A stretch of DNA of 64,000 bases from Martinezella rhizogenes (GTDB taxonomy: Bacteria; Pseudomonadota; Alphaproteobacteria; Rhizobiales; Rhizobiaceae), in the NCBI RefSeq assembly GCF_000799715.1, contig NZ_JUHG01000013.1:248001-312000 (forward strand), read 5' to 3'. The notes under the pieces are model-generated. The model was not told where the DNA came from and searched no databases. It was given only the letters and a program-made list of their open reading frames with translations. Numbering within the stretch: position 1 is the stretch's first letter; each line of letters begins with the position of its first letter. The position numbers were made by a program, and so were the translations under genes. Shown in pieces: positions 44,572 through 55,225 of the stretch.

Positions 44572-45327
44572 TTGCGCGAAACGGATTTCGTCAGCGGCTT
44601 TGCCAGGGGCCTGAAGGTGATCGAGGCTTTCGGCGAGACCCGGCAGCGCCTGTCGATCGCCGAGGCGTCGAAACTGACCGGCCTCGATCGCGCCACCGTG
44701 CGCCGCTCGCTGCTGACGCTGGCGGAACTCGGCTATGCCGACTATGACGGCAAATTCTTCACGCTGACGCCGAAGATCTTGCGGCTCGGCCATGCCTATC
44801 TCGCCGCCACGCCGCTGCCGACGATCATCCAGCCCTATCTCGATCAACTTGCAGAACAGGCCGGCCACAATGCCTCGGCCTCCGTGCTCGACGGCACAGA
44901 GGTCGTCTATATTGCCCGTGCCTCGCAACGCCGGGTGATGTCGATCAATCTGACGCCGGGCAGCCGCCTGCCCGCCTTCTGCGCCTCCATGGGCCGCGTC
45001 CTGCTTGCCGCCCTGCCGGAGAGCGAGGCACGCGCCGTTTTGGCGCGAACCGACCTCAAGGCGAATACGCCGAATACCAAGACAGACCCGGATGAGCTGA
45101 TAGCCGAGTTTCGCCGCGTGCGGGCTGAAGGCTACGCCGTCATCGACCAGGAACTGGAAATCGGCCTCTGCTCCATCGCCGTTCCAGTGGAAAACGATCG
45201 CGGCCAGACGGTGGCGGCGATCAATATCGGCGCACCGGCCGCCTATGTCGCCGCCGCTGAAATGGCGGAGCGCTTTTTGCCGCTGTTGCGGGAAACCCAG
45301 AAGGCGCTGCGACTGGTTTTGCGCTGA
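44572..45327 (+). CDS. pcaR: PcaR, IclR-family regulator of the beta-ketoadipate pathway
   Basis: 251 residues. The N-terminal winged helix is LSIAEASKLTGLDRATVRRSLLTLAELGYADYDGKFFTLTPK; the C-terminal IclR effector domain includes GHNASASVLDGTEVVYIARA, LPAFCASMGRVLLAAL and GYAVIDQELEIGLCSIAVPV. It starts at a TTG (44572) after GGAGGATG. It is divergent from pcaIJF, which it presumably activates in response to 3-oxoadipate, as known PcaR proteins do. Confidence 0.92.
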   Translation: MRETDFVSGFARGLKVIEAFGETRQRLSIAEASKLTGLDRATVRRSLLTLAELGYADYDGKFFTLTPKILRLGHAYLAATPLPTIIQPYLDQLAEQAGHNASASVLDGTEVVYIARASQRRVMSINLTPGSRLPAFCASMGRVLLAALPESEARAVLARTDLKANTPNTKTDPDELIAEFRRVRAEGYAVIDQELEIGLCSIAVPVENDRGQTVAAINIGAPAAYVAAAEMAERFLPLLRETQKALRLVLR

Positions 45328-45333
45328 AAATCC

Positions 45334-47507
<2,174 letters not shown>

Positions 47508-47519
47508 GATCGCGGTGGC

Positions 47520-48446
47520 TTAGCGCTTCTTCGCGACCTCGTCTGCCGCCTCGCGGATCGTTTGCATCAGGATCGACAGCGGCATGCTGGGAATGGCGTC
47601 GGTACGCATGGTGAGCCCAACCGGTCCCCTCGTCTCGCTGGTGTCGATGGGCAGCAAGCTCAGCAGACCATCCTCGACGTCGCCGGCGACGACGCCGGTC
47701 GAAATGATCCAGACTGCATCGCTGGAGCGCACGAAGGCGCGACCAAAGGAATCCGATACCGTCTCGATCTGGTTCGGCAGGGTGGCGACACCGTTGGAGA
47801 TCAGAAAGCTCTCGACAAAGGGGCGGATGATTGAGCCGCGCGACGGCATCAGGATCGTATATTTGCCGAGATTGGAAAACAGCGATTGTCTGGCCTTCAG
47901 CAGCGGATGCCCTGCCCGCACCACGAAGACGACCTGTTCGGAATAAAGATGCTCGAAGGAAAAACCTGCCATCTTATCAGGACTGCTCAGGCGCCCGACG
48001 ACGAGATCGAGATCGCCAACGCGGAGCTGCTCGAGCAGCACGGCATTCTCGCCGGTGACGATCTTGATGCGGCTCCAGGTTTCTTCCTTCAGGAACAGTT
48101 CCATCGCCCGCGGCATGATCCGCGTCGACACAGTCGGCAGCGCGCCGATCCGGATCGGCGGCGCCTCGCCGGATCGTTCCTGCGAAACGGAATCGAGGCC
48201 CTGCCTCAGCGCCGTCAGCGCCGCCCCCGCATGGCGCAGGAAGACTTCACCGTAGCGGGTGATTTTGATGCCCCGCCCGTCGCGTTCGAACACCGCGACG
48301 CCCAGCGCCTCCTCCAGTTCGCGAATGGTCTTGGTCACCGCCGGCTGGCTGACATGCAAGAGCCCGGCCGCCTTGACCACGCTTTTCTGCCGCGCGACCT
48401 CGACAAAAGTCTGGAGATGGCGGAATTTGACGCGGGTGTCGATCAT
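47520..48446 (-). CDS. pcaQ: PcaQ, LysR-type activator of pcaDCHGB
   Basis: 308 residues. The LysR helix-turn-helix is FVEVARQKSVVKAAGLLHVSQPAVTKTIRELEEALGVAVFERDGRGIKIT. The effector domain follows (IRIGALPTVSTRIMPRAMELF, GDLDLVVGRL). PcaQ activates the protocatechuate operon when 3-carboxy-muconate-type intermediates are present. It is divergent from pcaD, with its box between them. Confidence 0.94.
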   Translation of the reverse strand: MIDTRVKFRHLQTFVEVARQKSVVKAAGLLHVSQPAVTKTIRELEEALGVAVFERDGRGIKITRYGEVFLRHAGAALTALRQGLDSVSQERSGEAPPIRIGALPTVSTRIMPRAMELFLKEETWSRIKIVTGENAVLLEQLRVGDLDLVVGRLSSPDKMAGFSFEHLYSEQVVFVVRAGHPLLKARQSLFSNLGKYTILMPSRGSIIRPFVESFLISNGVATLPNQIETVSDSFGRAFVRSSDAVWIISTGVVAGDVEDGLLSLLPIDTSETRGPVGLTMRTDAIPSMPLSILMQTIREAADEVAKKR

Positions 48447-48453
48447 GGTTTTA

Positions 48454-48469
48454 ATAACCTTTTGGTTAT
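48454..48469. promoter_or_regulatory. PcaQ binding site
   Basis: ATAACC-TTTT-GGTTAT is a perfect palindrome with the ATAACC-N4-GGTTA(A/T) pattern known for rhizobial PcaQ. It is 8 nt upstream of the pcaQ start and 70 nt upstream of pcaD, so it can both activate pcaD and autoregulate pcaQ. A degenerate second copy (TTAACC...TAAACC) lies near 48496. Confidence 0.8.
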
Positions 48470-48539
48470 CGGAAAGCCATAAAATATCATTTTACTTAAC
48501 CAGATTAAACCGACAATCTCGCTGTCGAGGAGATTTCCA

Positions 48540-49352
48540 GTGCAGTTCGCCCGTATCAATGACGTCACGATCCATTATCAGATCATCGGTGCTGCCGGTG
48601 ACAAGCCGGTGCTTGTCTTTGCCAATTCGCTCGGCACCGATTTTCGCATCTGGCGCGACGTGATCGTGCGGCTGGCCGGCGATTTCGCCATCGTTCTCTA
48701 TGACAAGCGTGGCCATGGCCTCTCCGATATCGGCCGGGTGCCCTATGCCATCGAGGACCATGCCACCGATCTCGCCGGGCTGCTCGATCTGCTCAATGTC
48801 AAGAACGCCGTCATTTGCGGCCTTTCGGTCGGCGGGCTGATCGCACAGTCGCTCTATCAGCGCCGGCCGGATCTGGTGCGGGCGCTCATCCTTTGCGACA
48901 CCGCCCACAAGATCGGCACCCCCGATACCTGGAATGCCCGGATCGCACAGGTGGAAGCGCATGGTATCGAATCGATCGTCGACGCGGTAATGGAGCGCTG
49001 GTTTACGCCGGCTTTCCGCCGCCCGGAAAACACCGCCTTCGCCGGCTACTCCAATATGCTGGCCCGTCAGCCGGCGGCTGGTTACGCAGCAACTTGCGCG
49101 GCACTGCGTGATGCCGATTTTACCGAGGCCGCGAAGAAGATCGCGGTGCCGACCATCTGCATCGTCGGCGATCAGGACGGCTCAACACCGCCGGACCTGG
49201 TGTTGTCGACCGCCAAGCTCATTCCGAATGCGCGCTATGAAGTGATCAAGGATGCGGGACACATTCCCTGCGTCGAACAGCCCGAGGCGCTAACCGCCGT
49301 CATTCGCGCCTTCATCGATTTCGCCTTGCATGGAGAAAGACCCCATGAATGA
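48540..49352 (+). CDS. pcaD: PcaD, 3-oxoadipate enol-lactonase
   Basis: 270 residues of the alpha/beta-hydrolase fold. Nucleophile elbow CGLSVGGLIAQSL, acid in IVGDQDGSTPP, and His in DAGHIPCVEQP. It hydrolyses 3-oxoadipate enol-lactone. It uses a GTG start with GAGGAG upstream and overlaps pcaC by 8 nt. Confidence 0.93.
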   Translation: MQFARINDVTIHYQIIGAAGDKPVLVFANSLGTDFRIWRDVIVRLAGDFAIVLYDKRGHGLSDIGRVPYAIEDHATDLAGLLDLLNVKNAVICGLSVGGLIAQSLYQRRPDLVRALILCDTAHKIGTPDTWNARIAQVEAHGIESIVDAVMERWFTPAFRRPENTAFAGYSNMLARQPAAGYAATCAALRDADFTEAAKKIAVPTICIVGDQDGSTPPDLVLSTAKLIPNARYEVIKDAGHIPCVEQPEALTAVIRAFIDFALHGERPHE

Positions 49353-49749
49353 ACCCAACGCTCCGTCCGAGCGCTATCGCCAGGGCATGGCGACGCGACG
49401 CGCCGTTCTTGGCGACAGCCATGTCGACCGCGCCCAGTCAGCATCGACGGAGTTCGACCAGCCTTTCCAGGAGCTGATCACCGAAGCCGCGTGGGGTCAT
49501 GTCTGGTCGCGTCCGACGCTCAGCAAGCGCGAGCGCTCGATCGTCACCATCGCGCTTCTGGCCGCACTTGGCCAGGATGATGAGGTGGCGATGCATGTCC
49601 GAGCGACGATCAATACCGGCGCGACACGCGACGATGTCCGCGAAGCGCTGTTGCATGTGGCGATCTATGCCGGCGTGCCGGCCGCCAATCACGCGATCAA
49701 GATCGCCAAGCAGGTTTTCGAACAGATGGACGCCGAGAAGGCGGCTTGA
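49345..49749 (+). CDS. pcaC: PcaC, 4-carboxymuconolactone decarboxylase
   Basis: 134 residues, the usual length of the single-domain enzyme. GHVWSRPTLSKRERSIVTIALLAALGQDDEVAMHVRATINTG and EALLHVAIYAGVPAANHAI match the CMD family (AhpD-like fold, with the conserved catalytic His in HV). It makes the 3-oxoadipate enol-lactone substrate of PcaD. The ATG overlaps the end of pcaD. Confidence 0.95.
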   Translation: MNEPNAPSERYRQGMATRRAVLGDSHVDRAQSASTEFDQPFQELITEAAWGHVWSRPTLSKRERSIVTIALLAALGQDDEVAMHVRATINTGATRDDVREALLHVAIYAGVPAANHAIKIAKQVFEQMDAEKAA

Positions 49750-49761
49750 AGCGAGGCAACA

Positions 49762-50511
49762 ATGTCTGACAAAAGCAATAGCAGGCCCGAAACCGGCGCC
49801 TTTTTCGGGCGTGATCGCGCCTGGCACGCGCCGGCCTTGACGCCCGGCTACAAGACCTCGGTGCTGCGCTCTCCACAGCGCGCGCTCCTGTCGCTGGACG
49901 GCACGATCTCCGAGATCACCGGCCCGGTCTTCGGGCATTCCATTCTCGGCGAGTTCGACAACGACCTGATCCATAACTTCGCCAAGCCCGGCGAAAGCGC
50001 CATCGGCGAGCGTATCATCGTGCATGGCCACGTGCTCGACGAGCGCAATCGGCCGGTTCCGGGCGCTCTGCTCGAATTCTGGCAAGCCAATGCCGGCGGG
50101 CGGTATCGTCACAAGAAAGAGACCTATCTCGCCGCCCTCGATCCGAATTTCGGCGGCTGCGGCCGTGCCATCACCGACGAGGATGGCCACTATGCCTTCC
50201 GCACGGTCCGGCCCGGTGCCTATCCCTGGCCGAACGGCGTCAACGACTGGCGGCCGGCGCATATACATTTCTCGGTCTTCGGCCACGGCTTTGCGCAGCG
50301 GCTGATCACGCAGATGTATTTCGAGGGCGATCCGATGATCTGGAAATGTCCGATCGTCGGCACGATCCCCGACAAGAAGGCGATCGAGCAATTGATCGCG
50401 CCGCTCGACTGGGGCCATACGATCCCGATGGACGCGCGCGCCTATAAATTCGACATCGTGTTGCGCGGCCGCCGCTCTACCCTGTTCGAAAACCGGCTGG
50501 AGGGCAACTGA
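49762..50511 (+). CDS. pcaH: PcaH, protocatechuate 3,4-dioxygenase beta subunit
   Basis: 249 residues. The intradiol dioxygenase core is present: [36 protein letters not shown], then [21 protein letters not shown] with the iron-ligand Tyr and His residues, and [12 protein letters not shown]. The beta subunit holds the non-haem Fe(III). It shares one base with pcaG (TGATG). Confidence 0.95.
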   Translation: MSDKSNSRPETGAFFGRDRAWHAPALTPGYKTSVLRSPQRALLSLDGTISEITGPVFGHSILGEFDNDLIHNFAKPGESAIGERIIVHGHVLDERNRPVPGALLEFWQANAGGRYRHKKETYLAALDPNFGGCGRAITDEDGHYAFRTVRPGAYPWPNGVNDWRPAHIHFSVFGHGFAQRLITQMYFEGDPMIWKCPIVGTIPDKKAIEQLIAPLDWGHTIPMDARAYKFDIVLRGRRSTLFENRLEGN

Positions 50512-51125
50512 TGGTTAGGGAAATCGGCTACCTCAAGGAAACGCCGTCGCAGACGGCAGGCCCCTATGTCCATATCGGCCTGACACCGAACTTTTGCGAC
50601 ATTGGCGGCGTCTATGACGCGGATCTCGGCACGTCCATGGTCAACGACAAGACGCTGGGGCAACACATCACCGTCAAGGGCCGGATTTTTGATGGCGCCG
50701 ACACGCTGGTGAAGGATGCCGTCGTCGAGATCTGGCAGGCAGACAGTGCCGGGCTCTACAACAGCCCTTCGGAAATGCGCGGCACAGCCGATCCCAATTT
50801 CAGCGGCTGGGGCCGCTGCCCGACCAGCGCCGAAGATGGCGTTTTCTCGTTTGAGACGGTGAAGCCCGGCCGCGCTCCCTATAAGGACGGGCGTAAGATG
50901 GCGCCGCATATTACGCTTTGGATCGTGGCGCGCGGCATCAATATCGGCCTGCATACGCGGATGTATTTTCCCGACGAGGCCGAGGCCAATGCGGAGGATC
51001 CGTTGCTTGCCCGCATCGAGCATCGCCAACGTGTCGCCACCCTGATCGCCAGTCAGGAAGGGTCGGTCTATACGCTCGACATTCATTTGCAGGGCGACAA
51101 GGAAACGGTTTTCCTCGATATATAG
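50511..51125 (+). CDS. pcaG: PcaG, protocatechuate 3,4-dioxygenase alpha subunit
   Basis: 204 residues. It resembles PcaH (KGRIFDGADTLVKDAVVEIWQADSAG, MAPHITLWIVARGINIGLHTRMYFPDE) but lacks the iron-ligand set, as is normal for the alpha subunit, which shapes the active site. With PcaH it cleaves protocatechuate to 3-carboxy-cis,cis-muconate. Confidence 0.95.
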   Translation: MVREIGYLKETPSQTAGPYVHIGLTPNFCDIGGVYDADLGTSMVNDKTLGQHITVKGRIFDGADTLVKDAVVEIWQADSAGLYNSPSEMRGTADPNFSGWGRCPTSAEDGVFSFETVKPGRAPYKDGRKMAPHITLWIVARGINIGLHTRMYFPDEAEANAEDPLLARIEHRQRVATLIASQEGSVYTLDIHLQGDKETVFLDI

Positions 51126-51128
51126 ACC

Positions 51129-52178
51129 ATGAGCATTTCCGCCTTCGACCACCCGTTTCTCTCCGGCCTCCTCGGCGACGAGGAAATTTCCGCTTATTTC
51201 TCAGCGGAAGCTGATATCCGCGCCATGCTCGCCTTCGAAGCAGCACTCGCCAGGGCCGAGGCGCGGCATGGTGTCATTCCACAGGAAGCGGCACAGCGGA
51301 TCACGGAGGTCTGCGGCACCTTCCAACCGGACATTGCCAGCCTGAAATCGGCGACGGCCACGGACGGCGTCGTCATTCCCGATCTCGTCAAGCAATTGCG
51401 CAAGGCGGTTGGCGGCGAGGCCGCACAACATGTGCATTTCGGCGCCACCAGCCAGGATGTCATCGATACCAGTCTGATGATCCGTCTGAAAGCAATCGCC
51501 TTCCTGTTCACCGGCCGTCTTTTCGCCGTCACCGCTGGGCTCGAAAAACTCGACAAGCAATGCGGCACGAACCAGCTGATGGGCCGCACCCGCATGCAGG
51601 CCGCTATTCCGATGACGGTATCCGACCGGTTGCGCGCCTGGCGCACTCCACTCGACAAGTATCGCGACCGCCTGACCCAGGAGAGCTTTCCGCTTCAGTT
51701 CGGCGGCGCGGTCGGCACACTGGAAAAGCTTGTACCCAAAGCCGCCGATATCAGGGCTTCGCTGGCGCAGGAGCTTGACCTGACGGACGCGCCGCAATGG
51801 CAAAGCCAGCGGGGAGGCATTGCCGAGTTCGCCGGCCTGCTCTCGCTGATCTCAGGCAGTCTCGGCAAGATCGGCCAGGATGTCGCTCTTCTGGCGCAGA
51901 CCGGCGAGGAAATCGAGCTTGCTGGCGGCGGCGGCTCCTCGGCCATGCCGCACAAGCAGAACCCGGTCGCAGCCGAGACCCTGGTCTCGCTTGCCCGCTT
52001 CAACGCCGTCCAGCTTTCCGGCATCCATCAATCCCTCATGCACGAGCAGGAACGCTCGGGTGCCGCCTGGACGCTCGAGTGGCTGCTGTTGCCGCAGATG
52101 GTGCTGGCCACCGCCGCATCGCTGCGATCGGCGCGGGAGTTGATCGGGAACGTGAAGCGGCTGGGAATAACCGCTTAG
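51129..52178 (+). CDS. pcaB: PcaB, 3-carboxy-cis,cis-muconate cycloisomerase
   Basis: 349 residues of the fumarase/aspartase superfamily. It has VHFGATSQDVIDTSLMIRL, the mobile-loop signature GGGGSSAMPHKQNPVA, and AWTLEWLLLPQMVLATAASL. It forms 4-carboxymuconolactone. It is about 100 residues shorter than the Pseudomonas enzyme, which carries a longer C-terminal part; short forms are usual in rhizobia. The last codons overlap the end of a convergent antitoxin gene by 4 nt. Confidence 0.92.
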   Translation: MSISAFDHPFLSGLLGDEEISAYFSAEADIRAMLAFEAALARAEARHGVIPQEAAQRITEVCGTFQPDIASLKSATATDGVVIPDLVKQLRKAVGGEAAQHVHFGATSQDVIDTSLMIRLKAIAFLFTGRLFAVTAGLEKLDKQCGTNQLMGRTRMQAAIPMTVSDRLRAWRTPLDKYRDRLTQESFPLQFGGAVGTLEKLVPKAADIRASLAQELDLTDAPQWQSQRGGIAEFAGLLSLISGSLGKIGQDVALLAQTGEEIELAGGGGSSAMPHKQNPVAAETLVSLARFNAVQLSGIHQSLMHEQERSGAAWTLEWLLLPQMVLATAASLRSARELIGNVKRLGITA

Positions 52179-52498
52179 TTCAAGACCGCAAGGCCATGTT
52201 TTTGCACGATCGAAAGCAGTTTCAGCGCCATGCCGCTTGGCCGCTTTGCGCCACTTTCCCACTTCTGCACGGTCGACTCGCTGGTGTTGAGATAGCGTGC
52301 AAAAACCGGCTGGCTCACGTGGTTGCTCTCGCGCAACGCCTTAATGTCCGCCGGCTCGAAATCGGTCGGCACAGCTAGACAATCCTCATCGAAGGAGCGC
52401 AAGGTTTCCTTGTCAATCGCCCCTACTTTATAGAGGGCCTCAGCGGAAGTATGGATCGCCTCAAAGGCATCGCTTCTATACTTGCGTGTTTTAGTCAT
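52175..52498 (-). CDS. HigA/NadS-like antitoxin (XRE family)
   Basis: 107 residues from ATG 52498. The C-terminal helix-turn-helix is IKALRESNHVSQPVFARYLNTSESTVQKWESGAKRPSGMALKLL. The N-terminal part (RSDAFEAIHTSAEALYKVGAIDKETLRSFD) is the presumed toxin-binding region. It overlaps the toxin gene by 8 nt and is the second gene of the pair. It probably represses its own promoter. Confidence 0.88.
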   Translation of the reverse strand: MTKTRKYRSDAFEAIHTSAEALYKVGAIDKETLRSFDEDCLAVPTDFEPADIKALRESNHVSQPVFARYLNTSESTVQKWESGAKRPSGMALKLLSIVQKHGLAVLN

Positions 52499-52847
52499 TC
52501 CCGATCTCCATAAAATGGCCGATCTGCACCAAGTGCTGAAGTTGCTCGTCTGAAAGACCCGCATATGATTTGGCGAGTTTTCTAAATTGAAGCAGCTCGT
52601 CATCCTCGATGTTTGCCTGATCCTGTTTTGCGAACAGATATTCGTAGACCCAAAAGTGGCCAGCCTTTGTCAATATGATCGAGCGATGCCGATTGTCATT
52701 CAATCGCTTCTTGAAAACACCGCCTCCGAGATCATCGGCCTTGCCATCGGCAACCTGCTTGATAGCCTTCAGCAATTCAACATCCGAAATATGTGCTTTG
52801 CGGGCAGCCTTGCCGAACCACTTTGTCTTGAATATTCGCTCATTCAT
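52491..52847 (-). CDS. RelE/HigB-type type II toxin
   Basis: 118 residues. The pattern RIFKTKWFGKAARKAHISDVELLKAIKQV, then GGGVFKKRLNDNRHRSIILTKAGHFWVYEYLFAKQDQANI is that of the RelE-like toxins of the HigB/Gp49 group, which cut mRNA at the ribosome. The toxin gene comes first, as in higBA systems. ATG 52847 lies a few bases after the -10 box, so the mRNA may be leaderless. Confidence 0.87.
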   Translation of the reverse strand: MNERIFKTKWFGKAARKAHISDVELLKAIKQVADGKADDLGGGVFKKRLNDNRHRSIILTKAGHFWVYEYLFAKQDQANIEDDELLQFRKLAKSYAGLSDEQLQHLVQIGHFMEIGND

Positions 52848-52852
52848 GATTT

Positions 52853-52881
52853 TATATAGCACCTGGTCCTACTTATTTCAA
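52853..52881 (-). promoter_or_regulatory. Sigma-70 promoter of the toxin-antitoxin pair
   Basis: On the minus strand TTGAAA (52881-52876), 17 nt, TATATA (52858-52853). Transcription should start about 52846, that is at or next to the toxin ATG (52847). The remaining 52882-53076 stretch before the ABC-transporter genes shows no clear structure. Confidence 0.65.
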
Positions 52882-53076
52882 CAATGCCTCGAATAGCTAT
52901 TCCAAAAAAGCGCGGTTTTGTCCTATGCTTTCCATTGGGCGAAATCATAACCCTGGCATTATCGATGCAAGCGTTTATTTCATTTTACATCACTATTTCG
53001 TATGCCAGATTGACCGTAGCAGATCTGCTTAAAAGCAAGCTGGCCCGGGGAGCAGGTCGGTAGGGGAGGAAGAAAT

Positions 53077-54249
53077 ATGAAACGGGTTATTCTGGCCGCG
53101 ATCGCGGCTATCGCCATCGGCAGTGCCGCCTATGCCGACACGATCAAGATCGGCGTCATCGGGCCGTTTTCAGGGCCCTTCGCCCTGCAGGGCAAGAATT
53201 TCAAGGCCGGCATCGATGCCTATATGGCCATGCATGGCAGCAAGGTTGGCGACAACGAGGTCGAGGTGATCTATCGCGACGTGCCGCAGGCCGATCCGGC
53301 GCAGTCGAAGTCTTCGGCGCAGGAACTGGTGGTCAAGGAGCATGTGCAATATCTGGCCGGCTTCTATTTCACGCCGGATGCCATGGCCGTGACGCCGATC
53401 CTCAAGCAGGCCAATGTGCCGATGGTGATCTTCAACGCCGCCACGTCGGCGATCGTCACCAAGAGCCCGCTGGTGGTGCGAACCTCGTTCACGACCTGGC
53501 AGACATCGACACCGATCGCCAAGGTCGCGCATGACGGCGGCGTCAACAAGGTCATCTCCGTCGTCAGTGACTACGGTCCCGGCGTCGATGCGGAAAATGC
53601 CTTCAAGGCCGGTTTTGAAAAGGTCGGCGGCCAGGTGGTTGAGGCGGTGCGCATGCCGCTGTCTACCAATGATTTCAGCCCGATCATGCAGCGCATCAAG
53701 GATTCCGGCGCGCAGGGCGTCTTCGCCTTCCTGCCCTCCGGCCCGACCACGCTCGGCTTCGTCAAGGCCTATAACGAGAATGGCCTGAAGGGTGCGGGCA
53801 TCAAGCTGTTTTCGCCCGGCGACCTGACGCAGGAATCCGATCTGCCGGCGCTTGGCGACGCAGCACTCGGCATGCAGACGACCTTCCACTACGCGATTTC
53901 GCATGACTCCCCGGAAAACAAGGCCTTCGTCGCCGCTGCCGACAAAGCGATCGGCAATCCGGCCGAACTCACCTTCCCGGCAGTCGGCGCTTTCGATGGC
54001 ATGCATGTCATCTACAAGATGATCGAGGAGACAGGCGGCAAGCAGGACGCTCAGAAGGCCGTCGACGCGGTGAAGGGCCTCTCCTGGGTCAGCCCGCGCG
54101 GCCCGGTGACCATCGATCCGGAAAGCCGGCACATCACGCAGAACATCTATCTGCGCGAAGTCGCCAAGGCGGCGGACGGCACCTATTACAACAAGGAAAT
54201 CCAGACCTTCGAAAAGCAGGGTGATCCCGGTTTGGCGGCGGCGAAATAA
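53077..54249 (+). CDS. Branched-chain-amino-acid-type ABC transporter substrate-binding protein
   Basis: 390 residues with a Sec signal peptide (VILAAIAAIAIGSAAYA). The mature part starts DTIKIGVIGPFSGPFALQGKNFKAGIDAYMA, the periplasmic-binding-protein type I Leu/Ile/Val fold. This family also serves amides, urea and aromatic acids, so the substrate cannot be set. It is the first gene of the transporter operon, with ribosome site GGGGAGGAAG. Confidence 0.9.
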   Translation: MKRVILAAIAAIAIGSAAYADTIKIGVIGPFSGPFALQGKNFKAGIDAYMAMHGSKVGDNEVEVIYRDVPQADPAQSKSSAQELVVKEHVQYLAGFYFTPDAMAVTPILKQANVPMVIFNAATSAIVTKSPLVVRTSFTTWQTSTPIAKVAHDGGVNKVISVVSDYGPGVDAENAFKAGFEKVGGQVVEAVRMPLSTNDFSPIMQRIKDSGAQGVFAFLPSGPTTLGFVKAYNENGLKGAGIKLFSPGDLTQESDLPALGDAALGMQTTFHYAISHDSPENKAFVAAADKAIGNPAELTFPAVGAFDGMHVIYKMIEETGGKQDAQKAVDAVKGLSWVSPRGPVTIDPESRHITQNIYLREVAKAADGTYYNKEIQTFEKQGDPGLAAAK

Positions 54250-54360
54250 AGCGGCTTTTCCTCCGCCCTTCGATATGGCCAGGGAACGGGCGGCTTGCGC
54301 CCGGTCCAGCGGCGAAGGATTAAGGTAAGAGCAAAAAAAGCGAACGGACCAGCCCGACCC

Positions 54361-55224
54361 ATGCAAACCGTGTTCAGCATTGCAGTCGATGCCCTCGCCT
54401 ACGGCATGGTGCTGTTCGTGATTTCCATCGGCCTCTCCGTCACCATGGGGCTGATGCGTGTCGTCAATCTCGCGCATGGCGCCTTTGCCATGATCGGCGG
54501 CTATATCGCCTCCTATGCGGCGCGGGATCTCGGCCTGGGTTATGCCGCCGCGGTTCTGCTGGCCGTGGTCGGCACGGTGATCATCTCCATCCCGATCGAG
54601 CGGCTGCTCTATCGCCGGATTTACGGCGCGCCGGAGCTGACACAGGTGTTGATGACGATTGGCATTACCTTCTGCATCATCGGCATCGCCAATTATGTCT
54701 TCGGCCCGACACTGAAGACCATCCCGCTGCCAAGCGAGCTACAAGGCTCCGTCGATCTCGGCTTTCGGACCATCGGCACACATCGCATCTTCGCAATCGT
54801 CTGCGGGCTCGTCGTCGCCCTGGCGTTATGGTTCACCATCGAGAAAACTTCGTTCGGCGTAAAGCTTCGTGCCTCCGTCGACAATGCCTCGATGGCGGCG
54901 GCTCTCGGTGTACGTACCGAGATCGTCTATGCCGTCAGCTTTGCCGTTGCCGTCGGGCTTGCCGCCTTCGGTGGCGTCGTCGGCGCCGAACTGCTGCCGG
55001 TCGAGCCCTATTATGCCCTGCGCTATATGGTGACCTTTCTCGTGGTCGTCTCGGTCGGCGGCGCCGGTTCGATCGGGGGCGCGCTGCTTGCCTGCCTCAT
55101 CCTTGGCGGCATCGATACCACCGGCCGCTATCTGATGCCGGAATATGGCGAGTTCTTCTTCTATCTCGCCGTCATCGCCATCGTCTGCGTCTTCCCGCGC
55201 GGTCTAGCCGGAAGGGCGAAGTGA
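54361..55224 (+). CDS. livH: LivH-type ABC transporter permease
   Basis: 287 residues, about eight membrane helices (LAYGMVLFVISIGLSVTMGLMRVVNLAHGAF at the start). VGAELLPVEPYYALRYMVTFLVVVSVGGAGSIGGALLA near the C-terminus is the LivH family region that contacts the ATPase. It pairs with LivM. The start at 54361 follows the family; the frame is open 22 codons further upstream. Confidence 0.9.
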   Translation: MQTVFSIAVDALAYGMVLFVISIGLSVTMGLMRVVNLAHGAFAMIGGYIASYAARDLGLGYAAAVLLAVVGTVIISIPIERLLYRRIYGAPELTQVLMTIGITFCIIGIANYVFGPTLKTIPLPSELQGSVDLGFRTIGTHRIFAIVCGLVVALALWFTIEKTSFGVKLRASVDNASMAAALGVRTEIVYAVSFAVAVGLAAFGGVVGAELLPVEPYYALRYMVTFLVVVSVGGAGSIGGALLACLILGGIDTTGRYLMPEYGEFFFYLAVIAIVCVFPRGLAGRAK

Positions 55225-55225
55225 T

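Noticed and set aside
53170..54477. A 435-codon minus-strand open frame opposite the substrate-binding-protein gene
   Set aside because: The plus strand encodes a signal peptide and a periplasmic-binding fold; the minus-strand frame has low-complexity His/Arg/Asp composition.
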